Source: Pseudomonas sp. AL03
GTDB taxonomy: Bacteria; Pseudomonadota; Gammaproteobacteria; Pseudomonadales; Pseudomonadaceae
DNA length: 64,000 bases
NCBI RefSeq assembly: GCF_029960815.1
Contig: NZ_JASBRE010000019.1
Location: 62,001-126,000, forward strand
Reading direction: 5' to 3'
Shown here: one piece after another, positions 1-7,986 of the stretch
Position numbering within the stretch: the first letter of the stretch is position 1
Layout of the letters: each line of letters starts with the position of its first letter
The notes under the pieces: model-generated
Database searches by the model: none
Seen by the model: the letters and a program-made list of their open reading frames with translations, nothing else
Told to the model about the DNA's origin: nothing
Translations under genes and position numbers: made by a program

Positions 1-629
1 GTGGCGACGTCGCCTTCGGTGGCCACAATCTCGCCGCTGCCGATGTCGTCGGCATTGATCCCCAAAAACTCTTTACTGCCAGGATCGGTGTAGATCTTGC
101 CCTGACGGAAGATGCCGTAAACCGGCTGGTCTGGGTCGAAGTGGCCGCGAGCAAAGATTCGGTCACCGGAGCCACTGAGCACGCGCTCGGCATCGCCGGC
201 GACGATATAAGGCGCCTTGTCGAAGTCCTTGACCGTGTCGACGATGCGGTTGCTCAGCAGAAAGCTGTTGATCGATTGCAGCGGAATGCTCGGGATGGCG
301 TCGGCTACCGGGCTGCTGCGGATGCGTGGCGAAAGCTTGATGGTGCCCCTGGAAGCGCCGCGGTTAAGGGTCAGGCGTGGCTGCCCGTTGACGTAGACCA
401 GCGAAAGCGAGTCGCCGGGGTAGATGAGATTGGGGTTTTCGATCTGTGGATTGGCCTGCCAGAGCTCCGGCCATTTCCACGGCTCACGGAGGAATTTCCC
501 CGATATGGCCCAGAGTGTGTCACCCGATACCACGGTGTATTGCTGTGGAAAACCTTCCTTGAGTTGCACTTGCCCGTGCGCCAAACCGGCCGAGACCAGA
601 AGGAGCAAGGCGAGTAGTGATTTCCTCAT
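1..629 (-). CDS. LysM-domain envelope protein (TsaP-like), 3' part outside window
   Basis: Partial gene running off the left edge; 209 codons are visible from an ATG at 629. The protein opens with a signal peptide (MRKSLLALLLLVSAGLAHG). Next comes a LysM peptidoglycan-binding domain at about residues 30-80, with YTVVSGDTLWAIS and a YPGDSLSL end. The neighbouring def-fmt-rsmB-trkA order matches the P. aeruginosa locus whose LysM protein is TsaP, which anchors the type IV pilus secretin to peptidoglycan; that specific role is inferred from synteny. It is divergent from def with 169 bases between them. A periplasmic, wall-binding protein is sure; the TsaP identity is likely. Confidence 0.85.
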   Translation of the reverse strand, partial: MRKSLLALLLLVSAGLAHGQVQLKEGFPQQYTVVSGDTLWAISGKFLREPWKWPELWQANPQIENPNLIYPGDSLSLVYVNGQPRLTLNRGASRGTIKLSPRIRSSPVADAIPSIPLQSINSFLLSNRIVDTVKDFDKAPYIVAGDAERVLSGSGDRIFARGHFDPDQPVYGIFRQGKIYTDPGSKEFLGINADDIGSGEIVATEGDVA

Positions 630-798
630 GCGGTGAATCCCTTTATTATGTGCGTTCGCGTGAAACGCCAGAGCCCCCGTGGCTCGCTCCTGACTCTTCT
701 CGAAAAGAAGGGAGCTACGTTTTACAACGGTAGCCTGCATCTTCGGACCCGCCAGGCCATCGACCCGACATTACCTCACACGTGCAGCAATTAAGCTT

Positions 799-1305
799 AT
801 GGCCATTTTAGACATCCTCGAATTCCCCGACTCGCGCCTGCGTACTATCGCCAAACCTGTGGCCGTAGTGGACGACGAAGTGCGTCAGTTGGTCGATGAC
901 ATGTTTGAAACAATGTATGAAGCGCCAGGCATCGGTCTCGCCGCGACCCAGGTCAACGTGCACAAACGTATCGTCGTGATGGACCTCTCCGAAGACCGCA
1001 GCGAACCACGGGTGTTCATCAACCCCGAGTTCGAAACCCTGACCGACGAGATGGAGCAATATCAGGAAGGCTGCCTCTCGGTGCCGGGCTTCTACGAAAA
1101 CGTCGATCGCCCGCAGAAGGTCAAAATCAAGGCCCTGGACCGCAACGGCCAGCCTTACGAACTGATCGCCGAAGGCCTGCTCGCGGTGTGCATCCAGCAT
1201 GAATGCGACCACCTGAACGGCAAATTGTTCGTTGACTACCTGTCCAGTCTCAAACGCGACCGAATCAAGAAGAAACTGGAAAAGCTCCATCGCCAGAACG
1301 CTTGA
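799..1305 (+). CDS. def: Peptide deformylase
   Basis: Removes the formyl group from the N-terminal methionine of new proteins in the cytosol. The 168-residue protein has all three family motifs: GIGLAATQ at 44-51, EGCLSVP at 90-96 with the metal-binding Cys92, and HECDH at 134-138 with two metal-binding histidines and the catalytic Glu135. Length is normal. A hairpin terminator follows, then fmt, whose enzyme adds the formyl group, so the pair makes and undoes the same modification. Start is the ATG at 799. Confidence 0.97.
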   Translation: MAILDILEFPDSRLRTIAKPVAVVDDEVRQLVDDMFETMYEAPGIGLAATQVNVHKRIVVMDLSEDRSEPRVFINPEFETLTDEMEQYQEGCLSVPGFYENVDRPQKVKIKALDRNGQPYELIAEGLLAVCIQHECDHLNGKLFVDYLSSLKRDRIKKKLEKLHRQNA

Positions 1306-1317
1306 TGCCCTCCTTTC

Positions 1318-1344
1318 AAAGGCTTGCTGCGGCAAGCCTTTTTC
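1318..1344 (+). terminator. Hairpin terminator after def
   Basis: Stem GGCTTGC (1321-1327) pairs with GCAAGCC (1332-1338) around a 4-base loop, flanked by AAA and a run of T. It sits 12 bases after the def stop and just before the fmt start, so it probably lowers read-through into fmt. Confidence 0.75.
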
Positions 1345-1362
1345 TTTTCAGAGATTGCTTCC

Positions 1363-2322
1363 ATGACTGAGCCACTGCGCATCGTCTTTGCCGGCACCCC
1401 GGAATTCGCCGCCGATCACCTCAAGGCCCTGCTCGACAGCCCTTATGAGATCGTCGCGGTCTACACCCAACCGGACCGTCCGGCGGGACGTGGGCAAAAG
1501 CTGATGCCGAGCCCGGTCAAGCAGCTGGCGCTGGAAAACAACATCCCGGTGCTACAACCGCCGACGCTGCGCAACGAAGACGCTCAGGCTGAACTGGCCA
1601 CGCTCAAGCCGGACTTGCTGGTGGTGGTCGCCTACGGCCTGATCCTGCCGCAAGTGGTGTTGGATATTCCGCGCCTGGGCTGCATCAACAGCCACGCATC
1701 CTTGCTGCCACGCTGGCGCGGTGCGGCGCCGATCCAGCGCGCCGTGGAAGCGGGCGACAGCGAAAGCGGCGTGACTGTGATGCGCATGGAACTGGGCCTC
1801 GACACCGGGCCGATGCTGCTGAAAGTCACCACGCCGATCACCGGTGAAGACACGGGGGGCAGTCTCCACGACCGTCTGGCGCAAATGGGTCCGCCAGCCG
1901 TGATCCAGGCGATTGCCGGCCTCGCTGCGGGCACTCTGGAAGGTGACGTGCAGGACGACAGCCTCGCCACCTACGCGCACAAATTGAACAAGGATGAAGC
2001 GCGCATCGACTGGAGTCGCCCGGCGGTTGAGCTGGAACGCCTCATTCGTGCCTTCAATCCTTGGCCGATCTGCCACAGCACGCTGAACGGCGAAGCATTG
2101 AAAGTGCTGGCCGCCAACCTGGCTGAAGGGCAGGGCGCACCGGGTGAAATCCTCAGCGCCAGCAAGGACGGTTTGATCATCGCCTGCGGTGAGCAGGCAC
2201 TGTGTCTGACCCGTCTGCAATTGCCCGGCGGCAAGGCGCTGAACTTCAGCGACTTGTTCAACAGCCGTCGTGAGAAATTCGCTGTTGGCACCGTTCTCGG
2301 TCAAGCGGTGGACGCTCAATGA
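1363..2322 (+). CDS. fmt: Methionyl-tRNA formyltransferase
   Basis: Formylates initiator Met-tRNA using 10-formyl-tetrahydrofolate. The ATG at 1363 was chosen because the product then begins MTEPLRIVFAGTPEFAA, the normal family start; an upstream in-frame ATG at 1324 lies in the terminator of def. The 319-residue protein carries the SLLPRWRGAAPIQRA block of the formyl-transfer domain (residues about 113-127) and a C-terminal OB-like domain. Its stop overlaps the rsmB start by four bases (ATGA), pointing to translational coupling. Confidence 0.96.
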   Translation: MTEPLRIVFAGTPEFAADHLKALLDSPYEIVAVYTQPDRPAGRGQKLMPSPVKQLALENNIPVLQPPTLRNEDAQAELATLKPDLLVVVAYGLILPQVVLDIPRLGCINSHASLLPRWRGAAPIQRAVEAGDSESGVTVMRMELGLDTGPMLLKVTTPITGEDTGGSLHDRLAQMGPPAVIQAIAGLAAGTLEGDVQDDSLATYAHKLNKDEARIDWSRPAVELERLIRAFNPWPICHSTLNGEALKVLAANLAEGQGAPGEILSASKDGLIIACGEQALCLTRLQLPGGKALNFSDLFNSRREKFAVGTVLGQAVDAQ

Positions 2323-3629
2323 ATCCACGTCTGGCCGCCGCCAAGGCACTGGCTGCTGTTCTTAACGGAAAAGCCTCACTCAATAGTTCCCTGCCGACAC
2401 AGATGGACAAGGTCGACGACCGCGACCGCGGCTTCACCCAGGACCTGGCGTTTGGCACCGCTCGCTGGCAGCCGCGTTTGTCAGCGCTGGCGGCCAAATT
2501 GCTGCAGAAGCCGTTCAAGGCAGCCGACGCCGATGTCGAAGCGCTGTTGCTGGTCGGTCTCTATCAACTGCTCTACACCCGGGTCCCGGCCCACGCCGCC
2601 ATCGGTGAAACCGTGGGTTGCGCCGACAAGCTGAAAAAGCCGTGGGCCAAGGCTTTGCTCAACGCCGTGCTGCGTCGCGCCCAGCGGGAAAGCGAAGCGC
2701 TGCTGGCCGAGCTGGAACATGACCCGGTGGTGCGCACCGCCCATCCGCGCTGGCTGCAAAAATCCCTCAAGGCTTTCTGGCCTGAACAGTGGGAAGCCAT
2801 TTGTGTGGCGAACAACGCGCATCCGCCGATGATTCTGCGGGTCAACCGTCGCCATCACACCCGCGATGCTTATCTCGCGTTGCTGAGCGAAGCCGGCATC
2901 GCCGCCACGCCGTGCGTTTACAGTCAGGACGGCATCATCCTCAACGCCGCCGCCGACGTGCGCAGCCTGCCGGGTTTCGCCGAAGGCTGGATCAGCGTGC
3001 AGGACGAAGCGGCGCAACTGGCCGCTGACCTGCTCGACCTGGCGCCGGGCCAACGGGTGCTGGACGCTTGCTGCGCGCCGGGCGGCAAAACCTGTCACAT
3101 TCTTGAAGCCGAGCCGGCACTCGCCGGTGTCGTAGCGGTAGACCTGGAAGCCAAACGTCTGGTGCGAGTGCGGGAGAACCTTGCACGCTTGGGCCTCAGC
3201 GCCGAACTGATCGCCGCCGATGGCCGCGACACCGCCACTTGGTGGGACGGCAAACCGTTTCAACGCATTTTGCTGGACGCGCCGTGTTCGGCCACCGGCG
3301 TCATCCGTCGTCATCCCGACATCAAGCTGACTCGTCAACCTGATGACATCGCCGCGCTGGCGGTGCTTCAGGGCGAGCTGCTCGACGCCCTGTGGTTAAC
3401 GCTGGAAGTCGGCGGCATTCTGCTTTACGCAACATGTTCCACGCTGCCGACCGAGAACACTGAAGTCATCGAAGCGTTCCTCGCTCGTACCCCGGGCGCC
3501 CGTGAACTGGACCTCGCCACTGCGGCTGGGATCAAGCAGCCTCATGGTCGCCAGTTGCTGGCCCAGGAAGGCGGCCACGACGGGTTCTATTACGCCAAGC
3601 TGATCAAGATCGCCGCCGCGCGCGGTTAA
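2319..3629 (+). CDS. rsmB: 16S rRNA (cytosine-967-C5) methyltransferase
   Basis: Methylates C967 of 16S rRNA with S-adenosylmethionine. The 436-residue protein has a NusB-like RNA-binding domain at the N-terminus (about 1-130), then a Rossmann methyltransferase domain. This has the SAM motif DACCAPGGKT, the DAPCSATGVIRRHPDIK block and a second cysteine in YATCST; the two cysteines are the catalytic pair of the RsmB/NOL1 family. It overlaps fmt and sits 22 bases ahead of trkA, the usual Pseudomonas arrangement. Confidence 0.96.
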   Translation: MNPRLAAAKALAAVLNGKASLNSSLPTQMDKVDDRDRGFTQDLAFGTARWQPRLSALAAKLLQKPFKAADADVEALLLVGLYQLLYTRVPAHAAIGETVGCADKLKKPWAKALLNAVLRRAQRESEALLAELEHDPVVRTAHPRWLQKSLKAFWPEQWEAICVANNAHPPMILRVNRRHHTRDAYLALLSEAGIAATPCVYSQDGIILNAAADVRSLPGFAEGWISVQDEAAQLAADLLDLAPGQRVLDACCAPGGKTCHILEAEPALAGVVAVDLEAKRLVRVRENLARLGLSAELIAADGRDTATWWDGKPFQRILLDAPCSATGVIRRHPDIKLTRQPDDIAALAVLQGELLDALWLTLEVGGILLYATCSTLPTENTEVIEAFLARTPGARELDLATAAGIKQPHGRQLLAQEGGHDGFYYAKLIKIAAARG

Positions 3630-3651
3630 ATGGACTCAATGGAGTGACCGG

Positions 3652-5025
3652 ATGAAAATCATCATCCTCGGTGCGGGGCAAGTCGGCGGTTCGCTGGCAG
3701 AACATTTGGCCAGCGAGGCCAACGACATCACGGTGGTCGACACCGACAGCGAACGCCTGCGCGATCTCGGTGATCGGCTGGACATCCGCACCGTGCAAGG
3801 CCGCGGCTCACTGCCGACGGTGCTACGTCAGGCTGGCGCGGACGACGCCGACATGCTGGTAGCGGTGACCAACAGCGACGAAACCAACATGGTTGCCTGC
3901 CAGGTTGCCCACACCCTGTTTCACACCCCGACAAAGATCGCCCGGGTTCGCGAAGCCGCGTACCTGACTCGCTCCGAGCTGTTCGACAACGAAGCGATTC
4001 CGGTGGACGTGCTGATCAGCCCGGAGCAAGTGGTCACCAACTACATCAAGCGCCTGATCCAGCACCCGGGCGCCTTGCAGGTGATCGACTTCGCCGAAGG
4101 CAAGGCGCAATTGGTGGCGGTCAAGGCTTACTACGGCGGCCCACTGGTGGGTCAGCAACTGCGCCAGCTGCGTGAACACATGCCGAATGTCGAAACCCGC
4201 GTGGCGGCGATTTTCCGTCGCGATCGGCCGATCCTGCCTCAGGGCGATACGGTGATCGAGGCGGACGACGAAGTCTTTTTCATCGCGGCCAAGGCGAATA
4301 TTCGCGCGGTGATGAGCGAAATGCGCCGCCTCGATGAGAGCTACAAGCGCATCGTTATCGCCGGTGGCGGACAGATCGGTGAGCGTCTGGCCGAGGCCAT
4401 CGAAAGTCGTTACCAAGTGAAGATCATCGAGATGAACCCGGCGCGCTGCCGTCATCTCTCGGACACCCTCGACAGCACCGTGGTGCTGCAGGGCAGCGCT
4501 TCGGATCGGAACTTGCTGATGGAAGAGAACATCGCCGACGCTGACCTTTTCCTGGCCCTGACCAACGACGACGAAGCCAACATCATGTCCTCGCTGCTGG
4601 CCAAGCGGCTGGGTGCGAAGAAGGTGATGACCATCATCAACAACCCGGCCTACGTTGACCTGATCCAGGGCGGCGACATCGACATCGCCATCAGCCCGCA
4701 ATTGGCGACCATCGGCACCTTGCTGGCCCACGTGCGCCGAGGCGATATCGTCAGCGTGCACTCATTGCGCCGGGGCGCGGCGGAAGCCATCGAGGCGATT
4801 GCCCACGGTGATGAGAAGTCGAGTAAGGTCATCGGCAAGGCCATTGAGAACATTGGTTTGCCGCCGGGCACCACCATTGGCGCAATCATCCGCGCCGAAG
4901 AAGTGATCATTGCCCACGACGACACGGTAATCGCGGCGGGTGACCATGTGATTCTGTTCCTTGTGGATAAAAAGCATATTCGGGATGTGGAAAAGCTGTT
5001 CCATGTGGGGTTGAGCTTCTTCTAA
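3652..5025 (+). CDS. trkA: Trk potassium uptake regulatory protein TrkA
   Basis: Cytosolic NAD(H)-binding ring protein that gates the TrkH/TrkG potassium channel. The 457 residues form two tandem RCK repeats. Each starts with a nucleotide-binding loop (GAGQVGG near residue 7 and GGGQIGE near 240) and ends with a TrkA-C domain. Length is that of two-repeat TrkA proteins. No channel subunit gene is in the window. It follows rsmB closely and probably belongs to the def-fmt-rsmB-trkA transcription unit. Confidence 0.96.
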   Translation: MKIIILGAGQVGGSLAEHLASEANDITVVDTDSERLRDLGDRLDIRTVQGRGSLPTVLRQAGADDADMLVAVTNSDETNMVACQVAHTLFHTPTKIARVREAAYLTRSELFDNEAIPVDVLISPEQVVTNYIKRLIQHPGALQVIDFAEGKAQLVAVKAYYGGPLVGQQLRQLREHMPNVETRVAAIFRRDRPILPQGDTVIEADDEVFFIAAKANIRAVMSEMRRLDESYKRIVIAGGGQIGERLAEAIESRYQVKIIEMNPARCRHLSDTLDSTVVLQGSASDRNLLMEENIADADLFLALTNDDEANIMSSLLAKRLGAKKVMTIINNPAYVDLIQGGDIDIAISPQLATIGTLLAHVRRGDIVSVHSLRRGAAEAIEAIAHGDEKSSKVIGKAIENIGLPPGTTIGAIIRAEEVIIAHDDTVIAAGDHVILFLVDKKHIRDVEKLFHVGLSFF

Positions 5026-5030
5026 TCCAA

Positions 5031-5051
5031 CTTGCCCGCGAAGGCGACTCC
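5031..5051. repeat. Fragment of a Pseudomonas intergenic repeat
   Basis: The 21 bases after trkA (CTTGCCCGCGAAGGCGACTC...) look like part of the REP-type repeats that pepper fluorescent pseudomonad genomes. The match is from memory and only a partial copy is present. Confidence 0.4.
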
Positions 5052-5081
5052 GAACTTCTTCCATAAATCGAAGGTGCCGGC

Positions 5082-5396
5082 ATGATCGAATCCCTGGAAA
5101 AAATGCTCGCCAAGGGTGTGGATAACGCATTGCTGCGCTTTGGGCTGGGCAAGGGTTACCTGGATCTTGGGGAACACGCCAAGGCGGCCGAGCATTTCCA
5201 GCATTGCGTCGAATTTGATCCGAAGTATTCGGCGGCCTGGAAGCTTTTGGGCAAGGCCCATCTGGGGCTGGAGGATTTCGCGTCCGCACGTCAGGCGTGG
5301 GAAAAGGGCCTGGAAGCCGCTCGCGTCCATGGCGACAAGCAGGCAGAAAAGGAAATGACGGTGTTTCTGAAGAAGCTTGAGCGTCAGGCTCACTGA
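5082..5396 (+). CDS. Small tetratricopeptide-repeat protein
   Basis: A 104-residue protein made of about two and a half TPR units: residues 15-90 show the spaced small/aromatic pattern (LGKGYLDLGEHAKAAEHF, then AAWKLLGKAHLGLEDFASARQAW). TPR helices usually hold partner proteins; the partner is unknown. There is no signal peptide, so it is probably cytosolic. It lies between trkA and the convergent htrB. A small gene here is part of the conserved Pseudomonas order. A perfect DnaA box (5117-5125) lies in its coding sequence. Confidence 0.8.
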   Translation: MIESLEKMLAKGVDNALLRFGLGKGYLDLGEHAKAAEHFQHCVEFDPKYSAAWKLLGKAHLGLEDFASARQAWEKGLEAARVHGDKQAEKEMTVFLKKLERQAH

Positions 5397-5417
5397 TCAG
5401 GGTAACGCAGGCCAATA

Positions 5418-5446
5418 GATCAAAAGATCGCAGCCTGCGGTAGCTC
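5418..5446. repeat. Pseudomonas REP-like repeat, partial
   Basis: The segment beginning GATCAAAAGATCGCAGCCTG matches, from memory, the common REP core of P. fluorescens-group genomes (ATCAAAAGATCGCAGCCT followed by a GC-rich turn and GCTC). It sits in the short gap between two converging genes, a typical REP location. Confidence 0.5.
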
Positions 5447-5465
5447 AAAGTTATCCACAGCAGCA

Positions 5466-6353
5466 TCAATACCAGCGTTCTTCACCCGGTGGACGCTTCT
5501 TGAAGCGCTTCATGCTCCACATGTACTGGCTCGGATAGGCCCGCACATAGCGCTCGACCACCTGGCTCATGGCCGCGCAGGACGTCTCGGTATCGGTGCT
5601 GTACATGGCTTCTGGCGCGGCTTCGATGATCACTTTGTAACCCGAACCGTCCGGCAGACGTAGCGCATGCAGGAACACGCCGACCGCTTTGCCGCCAGCG
5701 AGCATGTTCGGTACGAACTTGCTGGTCAGGGCCTGTGTGGCGAAGAACGGTACGAAGATCCCGGCGGACTCGGCCGGTTCCGGGTCAGCGGGAATGCCCA
5801 CTGCACCCCCTTTGCGCACTTCCTTGATGACACTGAGGATGCCTTCCCTGGTGGAAGCGGCCACCCGGTTGCCCAATTGCACCCGCTGCTTGCGCAGCAA
5901 ATCATCCACAGCCTTCAATTTCGGCGGGCGATAGAAAATGATCGGTTTGCACTGGTTGCAATAGAAGTGGTTCAGCACCTCCCAGTTGCCCAGGTGGCTG
6001 GTGATACCGACCACACCTTTGCCGGAGGCGAGGGCGTCCTTCAATACGTCGAGACCTTCGACTTCACGCACCAGGTCGATGGAGCGCTGGGCCGGCCAGA
6101 TCCAGGCGCAGGCGCTTTCGGTCAGGGACTTGCCGATGTCTTTCAGACTCTGGCCGACCAGACGCTCCCGTTCAGCAGGGTCCATCTGCGGAAAGCACTT
6201 GGCGAGATTGATCCGCACCACATCGCGGGAACGGTTGGGGGTTTTCCACATCACCCAGCCAATGGCCGAGCCCACCGCCTGCACTGCCCGCCACGGGAGC
6301 AGGGCAAACAGCCGCAGAGCGCCTACCAGCAAGGCGCCTTTAAACTTATCCAC
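5466..6353 (-). CDS. htrB: Lipid A late acyltransferase (HtrB/LpxL family)
   Basis: Adds a secondary acyl chain to the lipid A precursor at the inner membrane. The 295-residue protein has an N-terminal membrane segment (about residues 8-35) and the family HX4E catalytic motif, HLGNWE, at 120-125. The conserved block around residues 170-200 (AVGIPADPEPAESAG) is also of this family. The position beside tag matches the P. aeruginosa htrB-type gene near oriC. Which acyl chain and position it serves cannot be read from sequence. A perfect DnaA box (6346-6354) overlaps its start. Confidence 0.9.
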   Translation of the reverse strand: MDKFKGALLVGALRLFALLPWRAVQAVGSAIGWVMWKTPNRSRDVVRINLAKCFPQMDPAERERLVGQSLKDIGKSLTESACAWIWPAQRSIDLVREVEGLDVLKDALASGKGVVGITSHLGNWEVLNHFYCNQCKPIIFYRPPKLKAVDDLLRKQRVQLGNRVAASTREGILSVIKEVRKGGAVGIPADPEPAESAGIFVPFFATQALTSKFVPNMLAGGKAVGVFLHALRLPDGSGYKVIIEAAPEAMYSTDTETSCAAMSQVVERYVRAYPSQYMWSMKRFKKRPPGEERWY

Positions 6354-6393
6354 AGGTCACTCCTGATCTTGTGCTGTGCGCGAGGCGGCTATT

Positions 6394-6951
6394 CTAACCG
6401 CCGTTCGCCAGCGTCGCGTAGCGATCGCAATCCTGGGTGTGGTCCATGACCATCCCCGAGGCCTGCATCAGCGCGTAGCAAATAGTCGGGCCAACGAAGG
6501 TGAAGCCGGCCTTTTTCAGGCGTTTGCTCATCTCCACGGCGGTCGGCGTCACGGCCGGCACTTCGCTGCGATCCTTGAAATGATTGATCACAGGCTTGCC
6601 GTCGACGAAGGACCAGAGAAATGCCACCGGATCTTCCAGCGCCAGCCAGGCCTGGGCATTGCGCCGGGCCGCGTTGAGTTTGAGGCGATTGCGAATGATG
6701 CCCGGATCGAGCATCAATTCATCGATTTCAGCGTCGCTCATTTGCGCCACGCGCTGTACGTCGAACCCGAACAATACCTCGCGATAACGCTCACGTTTAC
6801 GCAGCACGGTGATCCAGGAAAGGCCGGCCTGGAACCCTTCGAGCAAAAGCAACTCGAACAATCCCTGCGCATCGCGTAGCGGCGTACCCCACTCCTGATC
6901 GTGATAAGCCATGTACAGCGGATCTTCGGAACACCAAAAGCAGCGTGGCAT
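6394..6951 (-). CDS. tag: 3-methyladenine-DNA glycosylase I
   Basis: Removes 3-methyladenine from alkylated DNA as the first step of base excision repair. The start at 6951 gives MPRCFWCSEDPLYMAYHDQEWG, the normal N-terminus including a zinc-binding Cys. Further zinc ligands (His, Cys) are near the C-terminus in MVMDHTQDCDRY. Length 185 residues is typical. The reading frame stays open far upstream over glyQ, but that extension is only the antisense of glyQ. It is divergent from glyQ, 81 bases apart. Confidence 0.95.
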   Translation of the reverse strand: MPRCFWCSEDPLYMAYHDQEWGTPLRDAQGLFELLLLEGFQAGLSWITVLRKRERYREVLFGFDVQRVAQMSDAEIDELMLDPGIIRNRLKLNAARRNAQAWLALEDPVAFLWSFVDGKPVINHFKDRSEVPAVTPTAVEMSKRLKKAGFTFVGPTICYALMQASGMVMDHTQDCDRYATLANGG

Positions 6952-7032
6952 AAGGCTCCAGGGGGCGTGCGCAGGACCGAATCGGGTATACTCCCGCTCT
7001 TTAAATCGCAGCCCAAGAAACAGGTGAATTTC

Positions 7033-7986
7033 GTGAGCCAGCCTACGCCAGCCGTGCGTACCTTCCAAGACTTGATCCTCGCCCTCCAGCAATACTGGGC
7101 CGAGCAAGGTTGTGTGGTACTTCAGCCCTACGATATGGAAGTAGGCGCCGGGACTTTCCACACGGCCACGTTTCTGCGCGCCATTGGCCCGGAAACCTGG
7201 AACGCCGCTTATGTGCAGCCCAGTCGTCGCCCGACTGACGGCCGCTACGGCGAAAACCCGAACCGTCTGCAGCACTACTACCAATTCCAGGTAGTGCTGA
7301 AGCCGAACCCGGACAATTTCCAGGAACTGTACCTGGGCTCCCTCAAGCACGTTGGCCTGGACCCGTTGGTCCATGACATTCGCTTCGTCGAAGACAACTG
7401 GGAATCGCCGACCCTCGGCGCCTGGGGTCTGGGCTGGGAAGTCTGGCTTAACGGCATGGAAGTGACGCAGTTCACCTACTTCCAGCAAGCGGGCGGCATC
7501 GAGTGCTACCCGGTGACCGGCGAGATCACTTACGGTCTGGAGCGTCTGGCCATGTACCTGCAAGGCGTGGACTCGGTCTACGACCTGGTCTGGGCTGACG
7601 GCCCGATGGGCAAGGTCACCTACGGCGACGTGTTCCACCAGAACGAAGTGGAGCAGTCGACCTACAACTTCGAACACGCCAACGTCGAGAAGCTGTTCGA
7701 ACTGTTCGATTTCTATGAAAGCGAAGCCAAGCGCCTGATCGAACTCGACCAGCCGCTGCCGTTGCCGAGCTACGAAATGGTGTTGAAGGCCTCCCATACC
7801 TTCAACCTGCTGGATGCTCGTCGGGCGATTTCGGTGACCGCACGTCAGCAATACATTCTGCGAGTGCGCACCCTGGCGCGTTCCGTTGCGCAAGCCTACC
7901 TGCTGGCTCGCGCCAAGCTGGGCTTCCCGATGGCGACCCCGGACCTGCGTGATGAAGTGTTGGCTAAGCTGGAGGCTGCACAATGA
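7033..7986 (+). CDS. glyQ: Glycyl-tRNA synthetase alpha subunit
   Basis: Catalytic subunit of the alpha2-beta2 glycyl-tRNA synthetase. The GTG start at 7033 gives the known N-terminus (MSQPTPAVRTFQDLILALQQ) and has AGGTGA five bases upstream; an earlier ATG at 6901 would run through the tag start region. The 317-residue length and blocks such as QPYDMEVGAGTFH and YVQPSRRPTDGRYGENPNR fit the family. It overlaps glyS by four bases (ATGA), which couples production of the two subunits. Confidence 0.97.
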   Translation: MSQPTPAVRTFQDLILALQQYWAEQGCVVLQPYDMEVGAGTFHTATFLRAIGPETWNAAYVQPSRRPTDGRYGENPNRLQHYYQFQVVLKPNPDNFQELYLGSLKHVGLDPLVHDIRFVEDNWESPTLGAWGLGWEVWLNGMEVTQFTYFQQAGGIECYPVTGEITYGLERLAMYLQGVDSVYDLVWADGPMGKVTYGDVFHQNEVEQSTYNFEHANVEKLFELFDFYESEAKRLIELDQPLPLPSYEMVLKASHTFNLLDARRAISVTARQQYILRVRTLARSVAQAYLLARAKLGFPMATPDLRDEVLAKLEAAQ